This document shows positions 59,477 to 64,000 of a stretch of 64,000 nucleotides of DNA, piece by piece. This stretch comes from Bradyrhizobium symbiodeficiens. Lineage in GTDB: Bacteria; Pseudomonadota; Alphaproteobacteria; Rhizobiales; Xanthobacteraceae. The notes below the pieces were generated by a model. The model did no database searches and was not told the origin of the DNA. It saw only the letters and a list, made by a program, of their open reading frames with translations. The position numbers and the translations under genes are program-made. The stretch is taken from NCBI RefSeq assembly GCF_002266465.3, contig NZ_CP029427.2:3412501-3476500 (forward strand), in the 5' to 3' direction. Position 1 is the first letter of the stretch; each line of letters starts with the position of its first letter.

Positions 59477-59562
59477 AAATTGACTCCGCTTCTGCCGGGC
59501 CCGTCGGAACCCATGCCGGTGGTGGTCGGACTTTAGGAGGGAAGGGCGCAGCCGCAAAGTAT

Positions 59563-59648
59563 GTAGGAATGGTTGAGCGATAGGGAAACCCATCAATAGT
59601 CGTCGCGACATGATGGGTTTCGCAAGCGTTCAACCCATCCTACGGGCC
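59563..59648. repeat. Palindromic repeat (gcccgtaggatgggt family), copy 3
   Basis: gtaggaatggttgagcg and caacccatcctacgggcc form the ends, with a central aaacccatca / tgatgggttt pair. It lies at the left border of the AT-richer helicase island. Confidence 0.8.
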
Positions 59649-59653
59649 ACGAG

Positions 59654-59905
59654 CTAGAGAGCTCTAAGCCCATCCAGATCTTGTGCGGTCTTCTGCAGTA
59701 TTGCCTCAAAACAACTTCCGCATACCCGCTTTGGTGACGCGAATCCTGCGCCTAGTTTAGGAATTTCGATGCAAGTTGTGCCTGCTACAATATCGTCGTT
59801 GCATCGGTAACAATACGAGAGCCGCTTCACGTCCGCTCGTCGCGGACGGCCGTTGCTACCTCCGATAAGAGAGGGGACTGGTCCCTTAGGCGTCTTTTTT
59901 GTCAT
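59654..59905 (-). CDS. Small zinc-ribbon protein (83 aa) in the helicase island
   Basis: The product starts MTKKTPKGPVPSLIGGSNGR, and its middle has YCYRCNDDIVAGTTCIEI and VCGSCFEAILQ. Two CxxC pairs (CYRC and CGSC) form a zinc ribbon. Its start lies inside the end of the helicase gene (20-base overlap), so the two are co-transcribed and probably coupled. It is AT-richer than the surrounding genome, like the helicase. Function unknown; a nucleic-acid or protein-binding partner of the helicase is likely. Confidence 0.75.
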   Translation of the reverse strand: MTKKTPKGPVPSLIGGSNGRPRRADVKRLSYCYRCNDDIVAGTTCIEIPKLGAGFASPKRVCGSCFEAILQKTAQDLDGLRAL

Positions 59906-61919
59906 AATCAGCCTTTGCCTTTCTGACTCTGCGAACCAATGTTTGAAGTAGGTCATCGAGATTATCGAGAACGGAACGGAAATCTTCGATGGAAGCTGCG
60001 TCACGATCCTTGCCGAGGCGCTTATTAATTTCGTGGTTCACCATTGTTAGAGACGCGATGTAGTTGCTCCGACCTGTGAGCTTCAGCGATTTGTATTTGT
60101 AGACCAACTCGGTTCCCGCCATGCCTAGCTGAACGTGGTTCAGCAGCAAATTCGCAAGCCGCTTAGCTTGGTCATTCAGCCGCTTGCGTGCGACCTCCCA
60201 CTCACGTTGAGGCTGAACGGTAAAGGCCTGCGTTGCAGAACCCTTTCGCATCGGTGCGCGTTGCGCTTGGCGAACCATTTCCTCGATCTTGCTGGCATCA
60301 AGCCCCAGCAGCTTAAAACGCTCTCTTAGCTCCTCGACTATCTGTTGATCCTCAAGGCTAGTGAAGTCCTCTTCCCACAAGGAATCGATAATCTCATCGT
60401 GGACGACCACGTTCTCGGTTGCCCGAAGTCGTGCAGTTCCGTCCAATACGGCTTGGGGCAATTCGGGCTCTTCGCCTCCGATCACTTTGTCCCAGAAGGC
60501 TTTGTCATCGTTCTCAAAGTCCTTGAACTCTTTGAGACGCTGGTCAAGGTTCATACCCAAGTGTGTAACGATGTGGCCAACATTGTCAGGATGGCCGGCG
60601 TCATTTTGGACAATGACGCGCATAATTCGTCCGACGAATTGGATGTAAGGCGAAAGGGCACGAAACGGACGAAAGATTGCCGCCACGCTGAGTTTAGGAT
60701 GATCGAAGCCCTCGCCAAGCATTTGAACTTGAATAATGCAATCGAGAGTGCCGTTGCGGAGCGAGGTCAGTACTTCATTCTGCTTTTCTGGCAGTTGCTT
60801 GCTGTGAATTACGGCCGCCGTAAAGCCGCGCTCTTCATAGAGAGACCGAATTTGGTTGGCGTGATTAATTGAACATGCGACAGCAATGAGTTGATGTTGG
60901 GTGCCGCTTTGCCTGAGTTCTTCTAGCTTTGCTAGACTATTTTCCACTATGTGCTTGTTGCATAGCGACGCCAATGCAACGCCACGGCTGAACCAGTCTT
61001 CGTCCTTCAGCTTAAGTATTTCTTCCTGAGTGTAAGAGCGGCCGCGCTCATCTGAGAAGCCAAGCTCAATGGTTGATGGGGCAACGTAGCTCGCCTTAAG
61101 TCGCTTGATGTAGCCTTTTTGCGTAGCGTTGCGGAACGAGTACCGGTAGACCAGTTCTCCGTCGAGTTCTTGACGGTCGCTACGAAAGGGCGTGGCCGTT
61201 AGCAGGATGACCTTCGCTTCTGGGAATCGATCAATCACTTGTTGCCAGCTCTTCGCTGCGCTGTGATGGGCCTCGTCGACGATAATCATGTCAAAGAAAT
61301 CGTCGGGAAATTGAGTCAGCCATTTGTCCACATTGGTAGACAGCTGTTGCACGTTGGTGATTACAACGTGCGACTTGTTCGCGACCGATATATTCCCAGT
61401 ATCGAGAGTGGTTGCTAGTGGGCCAGAGATCATTTGCTCTGGCGAAAGCACGCCAGCCTTTCGCCAGAAGCATTTCTGGCGATTGGTGATATCCATCGCG
61501 TCGTAGAGGCCCTCCTTGATCGTGAGGTTGGGCGCGATGACGATCACTCGACCTTCAGCCAAGCCAAGAGGGAGTAACGAGGCTAATCCGGTCTTACCGC
61601 ATCCGACAGGTATTTGCAGGATGGCCTTGTTCTTTCCTGCGCGGAAATATTCGTAAGTCCGGAGATATCCCTCCTTTTGAGGCGCGCGCAGTTCGTCGTT
61701 GTTCTCGATGCTGAAATCCAAATCGAGAAAGAATGTCTTGAGGGGCCGGCTACCTCTAAGCCAAGCATCCAGGCCGGCCTTCTCGAAGGTCCACTTTTTC
61801 CCGATTTTTTTGGCCGGTATCTTGCCGTTACGAGCCATCGTGTACAGCACGGTTCTGCCTACGCCGAGATACGGGATGGCTTCCTCAAGGGAAAGCCAAG
61901 TGTTATCCGCCTCAGTCAT
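59886..61919 (-). CDS. Excisionase-type HTH fused to SF2 (DEAH) helicase
   Basis: The 677-residue product begins with an excisionase/MerR-like helix-turn-helix (LSLEEAIPYLGVGRTVLYTM, KKIGKKWTFEKAGLDAWLRG, residues 8-60). It continues as an SF2 helicase with Walker A VGCGKTG (about 108-114), DEAHH (about 211-215), LTATPF (about 236-241), LGEGFDHP and QFVGRIMR (motif VI, about 430). A long C-terminal part follows. No nuclease motif was recognised. GC content is clearly lower than neighbouring genes. AAGGAG lies before the ATG at 61919. Role unknown; restriction or defence is an inference from the architecture and island context. Confidence 0.85.
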   Translation of the reverse strand: MTEADNTWLSLEEAIPYLGVGRTVLYTMARNGKIPAKKIGKKWTFEKAGLDAWLRGSRPLKTFFLDLDFSIENNDELRAPQKEGYLRTYEYFRAGKNKAILQIPVGCGKTGLASLLPLGLAEGRVIVIAPNLTIKEGLYDAMDITNRQKCFWRKAGVLSPEQMISGPLATTLDTGNISVANKSHVVITNVQQLSTNVDKWLTQFPDDFFDMIIVDEAHHSAAKSWQQVIDRFPEAKVILLTATPFRSDRQELDGELVYRYSFRNATQKGYIKRLKASYVAPSTIELGFSDERGRSYTQEEILKLKDEDWFSRGVALASLCNKHIVENSLAKLEELRQSGTQHQLIAVACSINHANQIRSLYEERGFTAAVIHSKQLPEKQNEVLTSLRNGTLDCIIQVQMLGEGFDHPKLSVAAIFRPFRALSPYIQFVGRIMRVIVQNDAGHPDNVGHIVTHLGMNLDQRLKEFKDFENDDKAFWDKVIGGEEPELPQAVLDGTARLRATENVVVHDEIIDSLWEEDFTSLEDQQIVEELRERFKLLGLDASKIEEMVRQAQRAPMRKGSATQAFTVQPQREWEVARKRLNDQAKRLANLLLNHVQLGMAGTELVYKYKSLKLTGRSNYIASLTMVNHEINKRLGKDRDAASIEDFRSVLDNLDDLLQTLVRRVRKAKADYDKKDA

Positions 61920-61936
61920 CGCCGCTCCTTCCAATG

Positions 61937-61968
61937 CATAATGATAGCAAATGACAGGTAATGATGGC
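61937..61968 (-). promoter_or_regulatory. Promoter and direct repeats of the helicase gene
   Basis: On the minus strand a TTGCCA (61963-61968) and TATCAT (61939-61944), spaced 18 bases, form a sigma-70-type promoter. The motif GCYATCATTA occurs twice (61957-61966 and 61937-61946) with a 20-base period, and these overlap both promoter elements. Confidence 0.5.
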
Positions 61969-61983
61969 AATTGTGTGTTTAGC

Positions 61984-62012
61984 AAAAAAAGGGCGGCTCG
62001 AAAGCCGCCTCT
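61984..62012 (-). terminator. Rho-independent terminator of nrdJ
   Basis: On the minus strand GGCGGCT and AGCCGCC (62003-62010 and 61991-61998) form a stem with loop TTCG, followed by seven or more T (61984-61990). It is 45 bases past the nrdJ stop. Confidence 0.85.
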
Positions 62013-62056
62013 TTCAAATCAGTGCCCGCAGCGGAAATTCGCTGAGCGTCGTCTGA

Positions 62057-64000
62057 TCACGAACACCCCGTCGTGCTTCCGCACGTATCGCACTTCATGC
62101 ACGTGCCATTCCGCACCAGCGTGAAGTTGCCGCACTCGCTGCACATCTCGCCCTCGTAGCCCTTGGCCTTGGCTTCCGCGCGACGCTCGGCCTTGCTGGG
62201 AACGGCGACCGTTGCGGCGCTGCCGGACTTGCTCCATTGCAGCGCTTCCAGCTTCTCCGTCGGCGAGAGGTCGTGCTGCACTTCCTGCTTCAGCGCGACC
62301 GCGCCTTCCAGGACGTCGCCGACCCGGGCGCTCGCGCCGTGCCCGGCGAGAGCGGTGACCTTGCTGCCGCCGGTCGGGGCACTGTCGTTGCCCGAGACCA
62401 CCGCGGTGGACCCGCCGCGCATCACGAACAGATTGTCGGTGCGGGAGCGGGTGAGGCCACGCGACACCAGCCTGTTCGCCTGGTGGTTCTGGTCGTCCGG
62501 CTCCTTGCCTTCCTCGACGCCCTTGCCGAGCGCGTCGAAGTTCGACTCGGTCGGGTCGACATGCGCGAGGTCGAAGCGCGACATGTAGCTCACCGCAAGC
62601 TCGCGGAAGACATAGTCGAGGATCGAGGTCGCGTACTTTATGCTGTCGTTGCCCTGCACGGGGCCCGCCGGCTCGAAGCGGGTGAAGGTGAAGGCGTCGA
62701 CATATTCCTCGAGCGGCACGCCGTATTGGAGGCCGAGCGACACCGCGATGGCGAAGTTGTTGATGAAGGAGCGCAGCGCCGCGCCTTCCTTGTGCATGTC
62801 GATGAAGATCTCGCCGAGACGGCCGTCGTCATATTCGCCGGTGCGGAGATAGACCTTGTGCCCGCCGACGACCGCCTTCTGGGTGTAGCCCTTGCGGCGA
62901 TCCGGCATCTTCTCGCGCTCGCGCATCACGATGATGCGCTCGACAAGCTTCTCGACGATCTTCTCCGAGACCTGGGCGGCACGCGCCGCCATCGGCTTCT
63001 CGTAGAGGCTCTCGACCGCATCGTCCTCGTCCTCATCGTCGGCGATGAGCTGCGAGTTGAGCGGCTGGCTGAGCTTCGAGCCGTCGCGATAGAGCGCGTT
63101 GGCCTTAAGCGCGAGCTTCCACGACAGCATGTAGGCGGACTTGCAGTCCTCCACCGTGGCGTCGTTGGGCATGTTGATGGTCTTGGAGATCGCGCCCGAG
63201 ATGAAGGGCTGGGCCGCCGACATCATGCGGATGTGGCTCTCGACCGACAGATAGCGCTTGCCGACCTTGCCGCAGGGGTTGGCGCAGTCGAACACCGGAT
63301 AGTGCTCGGCCTTGAGGTGCGGGGCACCTTCCACCGTCATCGCGCCGCAGATGTGGACGTTGGCCGCCTCGATCTCGCGCTTGGTGAAGCCGACGGCCTG
63401 GAGCAGGTCGAAGCCGGGGGCCGCGATCGCCTCGGCACCGATGCCGAGCTGGTCGCGGATGAAGTCTTCGCCAAAGGTCCACTTGTTGAAGGCGAACTTG
63501 ATGTCGAAGGCGGTCGGAAGCGCCTTTTCGACCTTGGCGATGGCTTCGTCGGTGAAGCCCTTGGACTTCAAGGTCGAGGCGTTGATGCCGGGCGCGTTGG
63601 AGAGCGAGCCGTGGCCGACGGCGTAGGCTTCGATCTCCGCAATCTCGCTCTCGCGATAGCCGAGCGCACGCAGCGCTGCGGGGACCGCGCGGTTGATGAT
63701 CTTGAAGTAGCCGCCGCCAGCGAGCTTCTTGAACTTCACCAGGGCGAAGTCGGGCTCGATGCCGGTGGTGTCGCAATCCATCACGAGGCCGATCGTGCCG
63801 GTCGGCGCGATCACAGTGGTCTGGGCGTTGCGATAGCCGTGCTTCTCGCCGAGCTCGAGCGCCGCATCCCAGGCTGCCTGCGCGTGGGTGACGAGATCAG
63901 TCTGCGGGCAGGAGACCAGGTCCATCGGCACCGGGTTGACGCTGAGCGCTTCGTAGCCGTTGGACTGGCCGTGGGCGGCGCGACGGTGGTTGCGGATGAC
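62057..64000 (-). CDS. nrdJ: Vitamin B12-dependent ribonucleotide reductase (3' part, 5' end outside window)
   Basis: The frame is open through the right edge and reads [20 protein letters not shown] at the start of the visible part. It contains [40 protein letters not shown] and a long class II RNR body. It ends with a zinc-ribbon/redox tail ([20 protein letters not shown], then CGSTTGCS). NrdJ reduces ribonucleotides to deoxyribonucleotides using adenosylcobalamin and does not need oxygen. Full-length family members are about 1200 residues, so roughly half lies beyond the window. A terminator follows. Confidence 0.96.
   Translation of the reverse strand, partial: VIRNHRRAAHGQSNGYEALSVNPVPMDLVSCPQTDLVTHAQAAWDAALELGEKHGYRNAQTTVIAPTGTIGLVMDCDTTGIEPDFALVKFKKLAGGGYFKIINRAVPAALRALGYRESEIAEIEAYAVGHGSLSNAPGINASTLKSKGFTDEAIAKVEKALPTAFDIKFAFNKWTFGEDFIRDQLGIGAEAIAAPGFDLLQAVGFTKREIEAANVHICGAMTVEGAPHLKAEHYPVFDCANPCGKVGKRYLSVESHIRMMSAAQPFISGAISKTINMPNDATVEDCKSAYMLSWKLALKANALYRDGSKLSQPLNSQLIADDEDEDDAVESLYEKPMAARAAQVSEKIVEKLVERIIVMREREKMPDRRKGYTQKAVVGGHKVYLRTGEYDDGRLGEIFIDMHKEGAALRSFINNFAIAVSLGLQYGVPLEEYVDAFTFTRFEPAGPVQGNDSIKYATSILDYVFRELAVSYMSRFDLAHVDPTESNFDALGKGVEEGKEPDDQNHQANRLVSRGLTRSRTDNLFVMRGGSTAVVSGNDSAPTGGSKVTALAGHGASARVGDVLEGAVALKQEVQHDLSPTEKLEALQWSKSGSAATVAVPSKAERRAEAKAKGYEGEMCSECGNFTLVRNGTCMKCDTCGSTTGCS

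Noticed and set aside
59241..59653. Protein-coding frame across the repeats (119 codons, minus strand)
   Set aside because: It reads through two palindromic repeats and the truncated ParB copy. Only the first 23 codons from 59476 are homologous to a real gene.

Overview
The window looks like a chromosomal segment of a Bradyrhizobium-type alphaproteobacterium. Base composition is GC-rich almost throughout. Many of the small genes (the DUF6894, DUF2336, PsiF-repeat and GapR/DUF2312 types, and several secreted proteins of 80-120 residues) are typical of Bradyrhizobium. The intergenic spaces carry several families of palindromic repeats, and CtrA-like (TTAA-N7-TTAA) and EcfG-like (GGAAC-N16/17-CGTT) sites can be read by eye. 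No rRNA, tRNA, CRISPR array, phage or classical insertion sequence was seen.

Layout. 1-4.9 kb: two paralogous double-domain GrlR-like proteins around a ModA-like protein and a Sel1-repeat protein, then small genes and a cold-shock protein. 5-12.7 kb: single housekeeping or metabolic genes (SRPBCC protein, ABC-F ATPase, metallo-hydrolase, EamA transporter, PsiF protein, cupin, HSL-type esterase, nitroreductase). 12.7-15.3 kb: a c-di-GMP-flavoured cluster on the minus strand (DUF2336, PilZ, HD-GYP). 15.6-26.3 kb: AraC regulator, FMN reductase, a large secreted arylsulfatase, a chemotaxis receptor, DUF1810, a Tlde1-like transpeptidase and an orphan TRAP binding protein. 26.4-32.7 kb: a five-gene minus-strand operon (ABC permease, atypical epimerase, GNAT, DHDPS-like aldolase/lyase, ABC ATPase) with a TetR/RutR-like regulator and a plus-strand binding protein. 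Palindromes lie at both promoter regions, which suggests one regulated uptake-plus-catabolism unit of unknown substrate.

33-34.8 kb: minCDE with CtrA-type boxes upstream. 35-49.7 kb: many small secreted or envelope proteins, an L,D-transpeptidase lipoprotein, a MarR-controlled aromatic hydroxylase (3-hydroxybenzoate 4-monooxygenase-like), an SH3 protein behind an EcfG-type promoter, a TetR/O-methyltransferase divergent pair, PaiB-like and PdxY genes, and an M15-like peptidase. 50-59.6 kb: Flp pilin, microproteins, a DMT transporter, YjdM, cytochrome c, GlsB/YeaQ, a GapR homologue, a ParB-domain protein and a repeat-dense stretch with a partial ParB gene duplication.

59.6-61.98 kb is a distinctly AT-richer island holding an excisionase-HTH/SF2-helicase fusion and an overlapping zinc-ribbon gene. 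It is the best candidate for acquired, possibly defence-related DNA. The window ends inside nrdJ (B12-dependent ribonucleotide reductase).

Functions above the level of family are inference from motifs read by eye. No database search was run.
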